A DNA stretch of 64,000 nucleotides from Flavobacterium salmonis (GTDB lineage: Bacteria > Bacteroidota > Bacteroidia > Flavobacteriales > Flavobacteriaceae): contig NZ_CAIJDP010000071.1 of the NCBI RefSeq assembly GCF_903819435.1, positions 62,001 through 126,000 on the forward strand, given 5' to 3'. The notes below the pieces were generated by a model, which did no database searches, was not told the origin of the DNA, and saw only the letters and a list, made by a program, of their open reading frames with translations. Both the position numbers and the translations under genes were made by a program. Below, piece by piece: positions 34,184 through 43,922 of this stretch. How positions within the stretch are numbered: position 1 is the first letter of the stretch; each line of letters begins with the position of its first letter.

Positions 34184-37100
34184 AATATCGTGTTTTCTAA
34201 TCTTTAATCAAACCACAACCCTTTTATCTTTCATTGATAAAGGTTTTTCAATATCGTGTTTTCTAATCTTTAATCAAACCACAACCATATCTCTTACATA
34301 AGCGTGCATTTCCTTAATATCGTGTTTTCTAATCTTTAATCAAACCACAACCGTTGGAAGTTGCAAAATCAGAACAATCAGAATATCGTGTTTTCTAATC
34401 TTTAATCAAACCACAACTAATAACTAGAATTTTACCTAATGAAGCTAAATATCGTGTTTTCTAATCTTTAATCAAACCACAACCACGAATTATTAAAAGA
34501 AATAGCAATATATAATATCGTGTTTTCTAATCTTTAATCAAACCACAACAGCAGAGTCTTGGTAAAGCTCTTGCTGGAAATATCGTGTTTTCTAATCTTT
34601 AATCAAACCACAACCAGGGCGCATCATTGAAACCTCGTCAATGAAATATCGTGTTTTCTAATCTTTAATCAAACCACAACAGCAAGAGCTTTACCAAGAC
34701 TCTGCTACATAATATCGTGTTTTCTAATCTTTAATCAAACCACAACACAGAAATGAACAAAACCACAACCAAAGTAAATATCGTGTTTTCTAATCTTTAA
34801 TCAAACCACAACTTCGTGATGCTTATGACGATAGCCCAACGAAATATCGTGTTTTCTAATCTTTAATCAAACCACAACCTGATAACCATACAAAAATCAT
34901 TACAAATAAATATCGTGTTTTCTAATCTTTAATCAAACCACAACACACTACTGTTTTAGAGGTGGGTTCCGGGTAATATCGTGTTTTCTAATCTTTAATC
35001 AAACCACAACTTGACAACGAAAATAAACGCCTGCGTGTAGAATATCGTGTTTTCTAATCTTTAATCAAACCACAACACTAAGGACTTTAAAGAGCATTTT
35101 TCAAATAATATCGTGTTTTCTAATCTTTAATCAAACCACAACCATTTGCTTTGATTATTATTTAGACAATGAAATATCGTGTTTTCTAATCTTTAATCAA
35201 ACCACAACAGGATATACGTTTATTGAAGAAAAAAAGTTAATATCGTGTTTTCTAATCTTTAATCAAACCACAACTTATTATTCAGACGGGCGAAAAGTAA
35301 CAATAATATCGTGTTTTCTAATCTTTAATCAAACCACAACATACGCATCATTAAAGCATCAGAGTAATCCAATATCGTGTTTTCTAATCTTTAATCAAAC
35401 CACAACTTATTATTCAGACGGGCGAAAAGTAACAATAATATCGTGTTTTCTAATCTTTAATCAAACCACAACCATTAGAAACGGTAACTGACACAGAAAA
35501 TAATATCGTGTTTTCTAATCTTTAATCAAACCACAACCTACGGGTCTTTTTTTTACTGGATGAACTCAATATCGTGTTTTCTAATCTTTAATCAAACCAC
35601 AACTCTCTATCGTAAATTTCAACATAATTACCAAATATCGTGTTTTCTAATCTTTAATCAAACCACAACAGCTACTTGATGTAAAAAATGTTCGTTCCAA
35701 ATATCGTGTTTTCTAATCTTTAATCAAACCACAACCAGTTATATTTTGTCCCGTACTTACCATACAATATCGTGTTTTCTAATCTTTAATCAAACCACAA
35801 CAACAGGAAAAAAGGTAACAATTATGACAGAAATATCGTGTTTTCTAATCTTTAATCAAACCACAACAACTACTAATCATTCCTAACTGCTCAAAAGAAT
35901 ATCGTGTTTTCTAATCTTTAATCAAACCACAACCCGTTTAGGAACAAGATATATCGAACAAGTAATATCGTGTTTTCTAATCTTTAATCAAACCACAACC
36001 CATCTCCTTTGCAAGGATCTAAACATTTAAATATCGTGTTTTCTAATCTTTAATCAAACCACAACATTTACGTACAAATATATAAATTAATTACCAATAT
36101 CGTGTTTTCTAATCTTTAATCAAACCACAACAAAATATTAAAAAACGAGCATTACATCGATAATATCGTGTTTTCTAATCTTTAATCAAACCACAACATT
36201 TAGTTGTTTTCATAACTCAGCACATTTAATATCGTGTTTTCTAATCTTTAATCAAACCACAACTACTATTTGTTTTAATATTTTATCTTTTGAATATCGT
36301 GTTTTCTAATCTTTAATCAAACCACAACCATAACTTCCACAATAAAGATAATTCAAATAATATCGTGTTTTCTAATCTTTAATCAAACCACAACAAGGAA
36401 TTGAGAGCGAATTAAAAGCTAAAGAATATCGTGTTTTCTAATCTTTAATCAAACCACAACAACATTATCAAGTTCGTTAAATAAATCGTCAATATCGTGT
36501 TTTCTAATCTTTAATCAAACCACAACTTGACACGCAACCTAAACATTGTTTCAGAAAATATCGTGTTTTCTAATCTTTAATCAAACCACAACTGTGTGAA
36601 TTAAATGACACGCATGATTCTTAATATCGTGTTTTCTAATCTTTAATCAAACCACAACATTCAGGATCAGGAGCATTGACTTATTATAATATCGTGTTTT
36701 CTAATCTTTAATCAAACCACAACTACTGTATTTTCTATCATAAACAAACAGACAATATCGTGTTTTCTAATCTTTAATCAAACCACAACCATCTGTTTAT
36801 CCATCTAAGCAATCCAAGAAATATCGTGTTTTCTAATCTTTAATCAAACCACAACCTTTCAAAGCATTATGGACAGCTAACTTTTAATATCGTGTTTTCT
36901 AATCTTTAATCAAACCACAACAGGATAAAGCATACTGACGAAATACCATTAAATATCGTGTTTTCTAATCTTTAATCAAACCACAACAACTACGGTAACG
37001 AAAAAACAGGCGTTAGCAATATCGTGTTTTCTAATCTTTAATCAAACCACAACAGTTAGTATAGTTATTGATATTTCCTAAATAATATCGTGTTTTCTAA

Positions 37101-37645
37101 TCTTTAATCAAACCACAACATGATGAAGATTTAGCGTTTGATTTGTTTAATATCGTGTTTTCTAATCTTTAATCAAACCACAACATAGTTATGAAAATAA
37201 AATTATTAAAAGAAATATCGTGTTTTCTAATCTTTAATCAAACCACAACATTACACTTACGCATTAAGCCAGGAAGATGAATATCGTGTTTTCTAATCTT
37301 TAATCAAACCACAACATTGGTTAGTTGTGTCTTTTGTAGCTCCCAAATATCGTGTTTTCTAATCTTTAATCAAACCACAACTACAACAGGTGGTTTCTGA
37401 AATAAAAGGCAAATATCGTGTTTTCTAATCTTTAATCAAACCACAACAGATTGTTTGAACGGTTCAGAACATGAATAAATATCGTGTTTTCTAATCTTTA
37501 ATCAAACCACAACCTTTGGAATATGATTTCATTTGAAGAAAAGAATATCGTGTTTTCTAATCTTTAATCAAACCACAACCACATACTTTATCAGAAGAAT
37601 TTGAAATAAAATATCGTGTTTTCTAATCTTTAATCAAACCACAAC
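34184..37645 (-). CRISPR. Type II-C CRISPR array, 53 repeats and 52 spacers
   Basis: By hand count there are 53 copies of a 36-bp repeat. On the plus strand each begins AATATCGTGTTTTCTAATCT and ends CAAACCACAAC; I saw no variant copy, including the two terminal ones. Spacers are 30 bp except six of 29 bp (numbers 6, 20, 32, 38, 45 and 46 counted from 34184). The tracrRNA anti-repeat has plus-strand repeat sequence, so crRNAs must be read from the minus strand, with repeats beginning GTTGTGGTTTG. That is the same direction as cas9. Spacers 17 (35275-35304) and 19 (35407-35436) are identical. Spacers 6 (34550-34578) and 8 (34681-34710) are reverse complements over 26 bp. Lack of repeat decay suggests an active or recently active array. 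Confidence 0.99.
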
Positions 37646-37690
37646 TGAAATCTATATTATTTTCTGTCAACAGATTTTCAGTTGTGGTTT
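37636..37690. repeat. 18-bp inverted repeat spanning the cas9-side end of the array
   Basis: The last ten bases of the terminal repeat plus eight following bases (AAACCACAACTGAAATCT, 37636-37653) pair with AGATTTTCAGTTGTGGTTT (37672-37690), with one bulged T and an 18-base loop. In the crRNA-sense transcript this hairpin would sequester the 5' end of the first repeat. It has no U-run on the minus strand, so it does not look like a simple terminator. Confidence 0.85.
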
Positions 37691-37739
37691 AACACTATGA
37701 AACGTTATATCAAAGAACTTAACTCTTAAATCTCAAGAT

Positions 37740-40700
37740 TTATATTCTTACAATTTTCCCTGTAGAAGATATATTAAAATCAATTCCTTCAACTAAAGCA
37801 TTGAAATTATTTACTTTAAATTTTATATATGGAAATTCTTTAAAGTTATCAATAACATCTCCTCCTTTTGGTGTTGTCAAACCACTTTCTTTTAATTTAA
37901 CTTCTTTTATTTTCCCTCTTGCATCAAAAATTTCATTTTCTAAATAATATTTATTCAGGACATTATTCAAATTCTTAAAAAAATCAGGTCTTTTTGTTGT
38001 TTGTTTTTTGAAATCAGAAAAAACATTATCCCACAAATCTAATGATTCTAAATCCTCTTTAACTTCATAGAGCTTTTGTTCATTAACAACCTCATTCATG
38101 TAAGATATATTTGCAGTAGTGCTTTTGGCTGAAAGATTGTAAATTAATTTAATACCATCTTCATCTAAACCCGTAATTTTATATAATCTACCTATCAAGC
38201 TATTAGGGACTAAAAAATCTAATTCTTCTTTTTGATTTTTATATAAAATAACGTTTAATCCTTTTTTCAACACTATAGGTTTATTGTTAGACTTCAGTAA
38301 ATTAAACCCTGTCTCCAAATGTTTTTCAGGAATTAAAGAAATATTCTCGCTTTCTCTATCATCCTTGTTTTTTAATTTATAATAGTTTCCCGCATCAAGA
38401 AAATTAATTAACTCAAAAGCTCTTTCTTTTTTCCCTTTTTTATCAACTCCTTCATAAATAGCATAACAATAATTACCATCATTCTTAGCATGATAAAATT
38501 GTTTATGCTCATGTCTTGAAACATCTCGATGTTTTTTTATGAATAAAGGATTAGTTACATCACTAGTGTAATAACGAATTTTGTTTATTGGAACTGGTTT
38601 TCCACTTTTATTTGGTAAAACATACAATTCATTTTTAATCCTATTTTTAAGAGCTTGAATTTCTTCTTTTATAGGTTGTTCCTCTTCTTCTTTTAGATTT
38701 TTTAATTGTTTTTCTAAGTCTTCAATTTCTTTCTTTATTTGCTTTTCTTGTTCTCTTCCACTTGAGACAATCTCTTTGATTTTATCATCAACAATATTTT
38801 TTAAATCTGTATCTTTAAATAAATCAATAGCTTGACGTTTTACGTATTTTACAACTTCTTCGGTTTTACCTGTTTTTTTATCAACTTCTTCTCTTAAAAT
38901 TGCACCATAAAAACTTTCTTTATGCAAGGCTCCTCTGACAGTATCCCCTTGTTTGTATTTGATTTCGCCTTTTCCATTTCTTTGAATAATTCCTCTTTTA
39001 CGAATTGCCTTTTTACTTTGAACAGGTAGATTATCTGGTGTGTGATGACTTATTAAAGTATTATTGTCAAAATCATCAACATCTTTATGAAAACCTTCCC
39101 ACGGAATTCTATGTGAAAATGATGGTTTTGGTTTTCCATAATATTCAAACTGTTCTAATTCGTGATAATAATTTGCCAAAGCATCATTAATATCTCTAGT
39201 ACAACAAGCTACCACAACGGCATCTTTTGCATGATGTGCGTGATTATCTCTTGATTTTTCATCTAACCCCCACATTTGTCGCAAATTGGAAGTCGTTTTT
39301 CCTTTAATTGGATATACTTTATTGAATGCTGTTTTTAAAAATAAATTACCATACTTACTAATAATTCCAATATCTACAGATTGGCTATTTTTAAATCCTT
39401 CTGGAACTTCTTCCATAATGAATGATTTATATTTTTTGAAATAATAAGAGTATTCAAAACGCAATTTTGTTCTGTCAATAATGTATTTATCTCTTTTTTC
39501 TTTAGTAGAAGCTGCTTTTACTTTTTTGGACAAATCTTTTATTTGCTCTTCTATGGATTTGTACTTTGCATACCAATGTTTTATTCTTGGTAAGATCTCA
39601 TCGTGATTAGAACATTCAAAAGGTATTTTGTCTTTTTTAGTTTGACGATTATAAATAGCACAACATAATGTTTTATTAAGCTGTGAATTATCTAAACTTC
39701 TACTTCTTGGAATGGTATGCTCAATATCAAATTTTGGATTATTTCCAATAAAATCAGATAAACAAATAGTTTTTCCAGTATAAAGACAAACTTTTTGTTG
39801 TTCTATCCAAAGTTGATATTTTAAAATATCTGTTTCCGTTGGTTCATAATCGTTGTAACTTGCATTTGCATCATTGCAACCTTCAATGTTGGTTTCACCT
39901 CTAAAAATTGACTTAATTTCCTCAGTATATTTATCTCTTCTGGTTTTTAAATTTTCATTCCATTGCCTTATTGCAACTCGTTCGTTGGCAGAGTTTAATT
40001 CCCTTGGCATTTCGATATGAATAAAAGTATCTTCATCAATCATATCATCTTTAATTAATTGATTAACTACTCTTTTCAATTGATGCAACGATCTCATTGC
40101 CATTGGATTTTTTATAGATGAAATTAATGGGCTTCCTAAATATTTCTTCCCATCTTCTTCACTCCGTTTTGCTTTTTTATATACTTCAATGGCTGACGGA
40201 TGATATAATTTTTTTAAACTATCTTCATCGATATTAAAATTATCACTCAAGAATGTTTTTAATATTTCATCAATAGTTTGTTTTTTAACGAATTCTCCTC
40301 GACCAGAGTTAAGTTTCATTTGATTTGAAAAAAGTTCAAAACATTCCGACAAAATTTCATTTTGATAGTTTTCTGGTGTTTCATTCCATTTTTTTGTTCC
40401 AAAAAAGTCTTTAACTTGTTTTTCTAATCCGTTTCTATAAGCTTCTGCAACAAATTTATTATCAGAACTCCATGTACCATTTTCTTTTTTTGCATTTTTA
40501 ATCAATCCATTAACTATCTCAATTTTATTACTATATACTTTATAATTTTCAATAATTGACTTAATTTCTTGGTTGATAACATTTCTGTTTTCTTCATCAT
40601 TCCAAATTTCTGTTGGCAAAATATTTTTCATATTAGCCAAGAAAACAGCGTGTGAATAAATAAGATTTTGTCTCAAGTAAGGTAGAATATTTCTAATCGC

Positions 40701-42317
40701 CTTTAGACTCAAAGAACCATAGTCCTGTTTCAGTTTTATTTTAGAAAACTTTATTGCCGTTTTATCATTACAATTAAGATTATCAATAGCAAATTGCTTC
40801 AAAAGTTCTTCATTATCAAAACGAAATAATACATGCCAAATATCATCGATAATATCATCTATTGACTTTTTAACTTTTACATTGTTTTCTGTTTTAGTGT
40901 TTTTTACAAAATTTGAAAACAAATATTCCTTCCATTTCGTACCGAAAACATCTATTAAATTTGCAATTGTTAAGCAACCTGAAACATTGCTTCCTAAATT
41001 ATAATTGAATAATACATCATATTCAGCAACGTTTTTGTCTTTGTAATATCCAAATTTTAAGCTTTTTGGTGTAAGTTTTTTTGCAATTTCAGAGAAATCA
41101 AAATTGGCTTTGGACTTTCTGAAAAATAAAGTTCCAATTTGTTCTCTTTCATCTTCATTTAGTAATCTTAATTTCTCATCAGTAGGCAATTTAATTTTTA
41201 CGTTATTCAAATAACTCAACATTCTGAATTCTTCAAAATCTGGATGAGAAATTGGCACACATGTTTTAATATTTTCCAATGGACATTTGGCAACTAAACC
41301 TTTTTGGGATTTTAAAGGCCTTTGAAAAAATATTGCTTTTTCAATTTTTTCTTTTGCTTCAGCTAAAACATTTTGCTTGTCACAGATATAATTGAATTCT
41401 GTTAAATAATGATCAATTCTATGAGTATATTCACCTCTTATTTTTTTACCTTTTTGATATAACGTGTAAAAATACTGGCCTAAAGTCGAACATTTTTCTT
41501 GTTCAATTTTCTCAGACAAATCACTTATTGCTCTCTTAACAGGTCCAAGAAATTCTTTTTTATTTAAACGTTCGAGCAACTTTTCTTTTAAATCATTATA
41601 GACCAATGCTGAATTTTCTTTGAAAATTGAATTGAAAGCTCTTGAAAGTGTAAACAATGGTTTATTACTAGTTTCGTCTTTATCAAAACTTGACACAAAT
41701 TCTGAAAATAACTCTAAAAATTCCGCAATTGAAGTTGCATCATTTATTACAGCTGTTATTTCATTTTTCTTTTCTTCAATAATTGAATTATCGGAACTAT
41801 CTAGTCTATTACTCAAAAAACCACGTCTTTGGGCAATATGATAAAAAGCCCTTCCTAAAATATATCTGTCTTCCTTATCATTTAAGTTAAGTGTTTCTTT
41901 GGCTGACTTATATCGATATGAATACGGGTTTTTGTTTTGCTTTTTCCTTTCTTCTTCATCTTCTTGATTATCTGTACTTAGCCAAATTCTGAATTCATCA
42001 TTTTGTGGATAAATCTTTTTATATCGCCAATCATTAAGTTCTTCATCAGATAATTTTGGACACAAATTATTATCAGATAAAACCTTAAGTAATTCTATTT
42101 TTCTAATCTTTCGTCTATATTTTAATTTTCTAGCACTTCTGTACTCTGTCCTTTTTGCTGCTCTTGAACTTTCGCTATTGGTTTTGGCTTCAATATTCAC
42201 ACCTTCTGAAAATATTCTAACCCCTTTATCTACAAGAGAAAAATTATTCCCTTCCTTATCCACAATCGCCCATCCTACGCTATTTGTGCCTAAATCTAAT
42301 CCTAAAATCTTTGCCAT
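37740..42317 (-). CDS. cas9: CRISPR-associated endonuclease Cas9, type II-C
   Basis: The RNA-guided DNA nuclease of the locus, 1525 residues, at the long end of the Bacteroidota II-C group. Visible parts in order: RuvC-I ILGLDLGTNSVGWAIVD (Asp8), an Arg-rich bridge helix (SSRAAKRTEYRSARKLKYRR, ~51-75), a large helical recognition lobe (~90-740), RuvC-II HIEMPREL (Glu769), the HNH domain CLYTGK...FDIEHTIPRSR (His867) with the downstream Asn in IYNRQTKKDK, and RuvC-III HHAKDAVVVACC (His1029, Asp1032). All are intact, so it should cut both strands. Between RuvC-III and the C-terminal PAM-interacting region there is a charged coiled coil (~1180-1228). The gene runs toward the array, which begins 94 bp beyond its stop. 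Confidence 0.98.
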   Translation of the reverse strand: MAKILGLDLGTNSVGWAIVDKEGNNFSLVDKGVRIFSEGVNIEAKTNSESSRAAKRTEYRSARKLKYRRKIRKIELLKVLSDNNLCPKLSDEELNDWRYKKIYPQNDEFRIWLSTDNQEDEEERKKQNKNPYSYRYKSAKETLNLNDKEDRYILGRAFYHIAQRRGFLSNRLDSSDNSIIEEKKNEITAVINDATSIAEFLELFSEFVSSFDKDETSNKPLFTLSRAFNSIFKENSALVYNDLKEKLLERLNKKEFLGPVKRAISDLSEKIEQEKCSTLGQYFYTLYQKGKKIRGEYTHRIDHYLTEFNYICDKQNVLAEAKEKIEKAIFFQRPLKSQKGLVAKCPLENIKTCVPISHPDFEEFRMLSYLNNVKIKLPTDEKLRLLNEDEREQIGTLFFRKSKANFDFSEIAKKLTPKSLKFGYYKDKNVAEYDVLFNYNLGSNVSGCLTIANLIDVFGTKWKEYLFSNFVKNTKTENNVKVKKSIDDIIDDIWHVLFRFDNEELLKQFAIDNLNCNDKTAIKFSKIKLKQDYGSLSLKAIRNILPYLRQNLIYSHAVFLANMKNILPTEIWNDEENRNVINQEIKSIIENYKVYSNKIEIVNGLIKNAKKENGTWSSDNKFVAEAYRNGLEKQVKDFFGTKKWNETPENYQNEILSECFELFSNQMKLNSGRGEFVKKQTIDEILKTFLSDNFNIDEDSLKKLYHPSAIEVYKKAKRSEEDGKKYLGSPLISSIKNPMAMRSLHQLKRVVNQLIKDDMIDEDTFIHIEMPRELNSANERVAIRQWNENLKTRRDKYTEEIKSIFRGETNIEGCNDANASYNDYEPTETDILKYQLWIEQQKVCLYTGKTICLSDFIGNNPKFDIEHTIPRSRSLDNSQLNKTLCCAIYNRQTKKDKIPFECSNHDEILPRIKHWYAKYKSIEEQIKDLSKKVKAASTKEKRDKYIIDRTKLRFEYSYYFKKYKSFIMEEVPEGFKNSQSVDIGIISKYGNLFLKTAFNKVYPIKGKTTSNLRQMWGLDEKSRDNHAHHAKDAVVVACCTRDINDALANYYHELEQFEYYGKPKPSFSHRIPWEGFHKDVDDFDNNTLISHHTPDNLPVQSKKAIRKRGIIQRNGKGEIKYKQGDTVRGALHKESFYGAILREEVDKKTGKTEEVVKYVKRQAIDLFKDTDLKNIVDDKIKEIVSSGREQEKQIKKEIEDLEKQLKNLKEEEEQPIKEEIQALKNRIKNELYVLPNKSGKPVPINKIRYYTSDVTNPLFIKKHRDVSRHEHKQFYHAKNDGNYCYAIYEGVDKKGKKERAFELINFLDAGNYYKLKNKDDRESENISLIPEKHLETGFNLLKSNNKPIVLKKGLNVILYKNQKEELDFLVPNSLIGRLYKITGLDEDGIKLIYNLSAKSTTANISYMNEVVNEQKLYEVKEDLESLDLWDNVFSDFKKQTTKRPDFFKNLNNVLNKYYLENEIFDARGKIKEVKLKESGLTTPKGGDVIDNFKEFPYIKFKVNNFNALVEGIDFNISSTGKIVRI

Positions 42318-42340
42318 AATTTTTAAAATTTAATACGCAC

Positions 42341-42369
42341 GAAATCTACCACAAAAAAAATTAACTCAA
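42341..42369 (-). promoter_or_regulatory. Candidate cas9 promoter
   Basis: On the minus strand, TTG, 18 bp, then TAGATTTC lies 24-52 bp upstream of the cas9 ATG. The -7 element differs from TAnnTTTG at the last base only. The leader would be about 15-20 nt. The tracrRNA is transcribed divergently from the same ~100-bp interval. Confidence 0.45.
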
Positions 42370-42407
42370 TTATGGTTTTCATCATTCAAAACAATTTATT
42401 TTTTCTA

Positions 42408-42415
42408 TATATTTG
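42408..42415 (+). promoter_or_regulatory. -7 element of the tracrRNA promoter
   Basis: TATATTTG matches the TAnnTTTG consensus and lies about 14 bp before the anti-repeat on the plus strand. No clear -33 TTTG is seen at the expected distance. Confidence 0.55.
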
Positions 42416-42420
42416 TTACT

Positions 42421-42553
42421 GATTAAAATTTCTAATCTTTAATCTTATCACAATAAGGCTATATGCCGTAGAAATCTAAAATCCCGCGTACTCCGTGGGA
42501 TTTACTTTTTATATAGAATGAAAACCTTTAGCCCAGCTTCGGTGGGACTTTTT
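42421..42553 (+). ncRNA. tracrRNA
   Basis: The plus strand has TTTCTAATCTTTAATC (42429-42444), a 16-base exact match to the plus-strand repeat and so perfectly complementary to the crRNA repeat. It is followed by the looser TTATCACAAT, which would pair after a bulge. Downstream come a small hairpin GGC-TATAT-GCC (the likely nexus), a stem AAATCCC/GGGATTT (42478-42503), and a terminal stem CCCAGCTTCGGTGGG followed by ACTTTTT (ending ~42553). This anti-repeat, nexus, stem and terminator order is that of a tracrRNA. It is encoded between cas9 and the M28 gene, divergent from cas9. Confidence 0.92.
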
Positions 42554-42590
42554 ATTTATATAAATCTGGATATAGATACTTATAGATTCC

Positions 42591-43571
42591 CTAATCCTGA
42601 TTAATAAAATACAGTTGTTGCGGGTCATTTGCAATTGCTACTAATGCATTATAAATATATTGAGACACCAAAGCGCCTCCCTCAATATTTATTAAATCAA
42701 TATCGTCTTCGGGTGTATGATATTGCGGGTGGCCTCCTGTATGAAATCCCACAGCAGATATACCAGCTTTATAAAACGAGACATGATCAGAGCCTCCCAC
42801 TTCACCCGCATGTACAACCGGATTAAGGGTACTGGCTTCGCCTAATTTCTTCATCAATTCTACTCCATCTGGAAACGTTCCTGCGCCTCCCATGTAAATT
42901 TGCTTCTCTTCATTTAGCCTTCCCACCATATCCATATTCAACATTACTTTTACAGCCTCTTTTTGAACCGGTAAATGGGACACAAAATATTTAGAACCTA
43001 AAAGTCCTTCCTCTTCTCCGCTAAAAGAGATAAAAATGATACTTCTTTTTGGCTTGACTTTAGCATTTGATAATTCCTTCAGTATACACAGCAAAGCCGA
43101 AACTCCGGAAGCATTGTCATCTGCTCCGTTATGAATGGCAAAAGCTTCTTTCTTTTTACTGCCTGAGTTTTGTCCTCCCCATCCCCAATGATCATAATGA
43201 GCTCCTATTACTATATATTCGTTCTTAAGTTTTTCATCAGAACCTTCAAGATATCCCACAACATTTTGAGTCGAAACACTATCTGATTTCATCTTGTTTA
43301 TTCCTTCTTTCACAAAAAGTGTAAAAGGCTGGTAATAATTGTTATCAAATTTTTTCAACCCGTATTTTTTAAAATACTTTTTGATATAGGCAGTAGCGTC
43401 ATTATTGCCTTTGGTTCCCGGAAAACGTCCTTCTAACTTATCTGAAGAAAGATATTTATCATGTTTGTAAAATGTTTTGGCATTGATACCGTTCTGGGCA
43501 TTTATAGTGCTGTTAAAAAATAATACACTAATGAAAAAGAGTTGATATTTTAAGTTTCTTAAAAATAGCAT
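42591..43571 (-). CDS. M28 family zinc aminopeptidase, exported
   Basis: A 326-residue exported metallo-aminopeptidase. After a signal peptide (~1-25, ending INAQ) the co-catalytic di-zinc site is complete: His in GAHYDHWG, Asp in GADDNASG, Glu-Glu in SGEEEGLLGS, Asp in NMDMVGR and His in YHTPEDD. M28 enzymes remove N-terminal amino acids from peptides in the periplasm or outside the cell. It is the last gene of the minus-strand glycan locus, 12 bp after the mutarotase gene. It could digest the peptide part of glycoproteins once the N-glycan is removed. The tracrRNA terminator is 38 bp from its stop. Confidence 0.92.
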   Translation of the reverse strand: MLFLRNLKYQLFFISVLFFNSTINAQNGINAKTFYKHDKYLSSDKLEGRFPGTKGNNDATAYIKKYFKKYGLKKFDNNYYQPFTLFVKEGINKMKSDSVSTQNVVGYLEGSDEKLKNEYIVIGAHYDHWGWGGQNSGSKKKEAFAIHNGADDNASGVSALLCILKELSNAKVKPKRSIIFISFSGEEEGLLGSKYFVSHLPVQKEAVKVMLNMDMVGRLNEEKQIYMGGAGTFPDGVELMKKLGEASTLNPVVHAGEVGGSDHVSFYKAGISAVGFHTGGHPQYHTPEDDIDLINIEGGALVSQYIYNALVAIANDPQQLYFINQD

Positions 43572-43583
43572 CGTTTATATAAA

Positions 43584-43916
43584 TTACTTAAGTTCAAAAA
43601 TTTTATCCATTAAAAGCCATTTTTCTCCGGTTTTTGCCTGAGGAAGTGCTTTTTGAAATTGCCACATCAAAGTTTCCCATTCCTGAACTTTTGGATTTTC
43701 TGCATCCCGTTTTGCTTTTTCTTGGAATGAAAAATCAGAATTGGCCTCAATAATCATAAACAAACGGTCGGCAACATTATAAATTTCAAGACTGATAATT
43801 CCGGAATCTAAAATGCTCTGCTGTATTTCGGGCCAGACGTTTTTATGAAATTCTATATATTCGGCAATTAAATCCGGATCATTTTTTAAGTCCAGAGCCA
43901 GGCAAAATTTTTGCAT
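43584..43916 (-). CDS. RhaM-like L-rhamnose/L-fucose mutarotase family protein
   Basis: A 110-residue cytoplasmic protein of the RhaM (DUF718) family, with the dimeric ferredoxin-like fold. The signature runs through YIEFHKNVWPEIQQSILDSGI (His in the pocket), NVADRLFMIIEANSDF and the C-terminal WQKALP-like Trp-rich segment. Family members interconvert alpha and beta anomers of 6-deoxy sugars, classically L-rhamnose. The locus has a fucosidase (GH29) and no rhamnosidase, so here the natural substrate may be L-fucose. That is an inference from neighbours only. It is encoded 6 bp from the BNR-repeat gene. Confidence 0.85.
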   Translation of the reverse strand: MQKFCLALDLKNDPDLIAEYIEFHKNVWPEIQQSILDSGIISLEIYNVADRLFMIIEANSDFSFQEKAKRDAENPKVQEWETLMWQFQKALPQAKTGEKWLLMDKIFELK

Positions 43917-43922
43917 CTTTTT

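Noticed and set aside
34184..37645. A promoter inside every CRISPR repeat, as in some II-C arrays
   Set aside because: The crRNA-strand repeat has TTTG 21 bp before its terminal TATT, but the following spacers do not complete TAnnTTTG, so a promoter per repeat is not supported.
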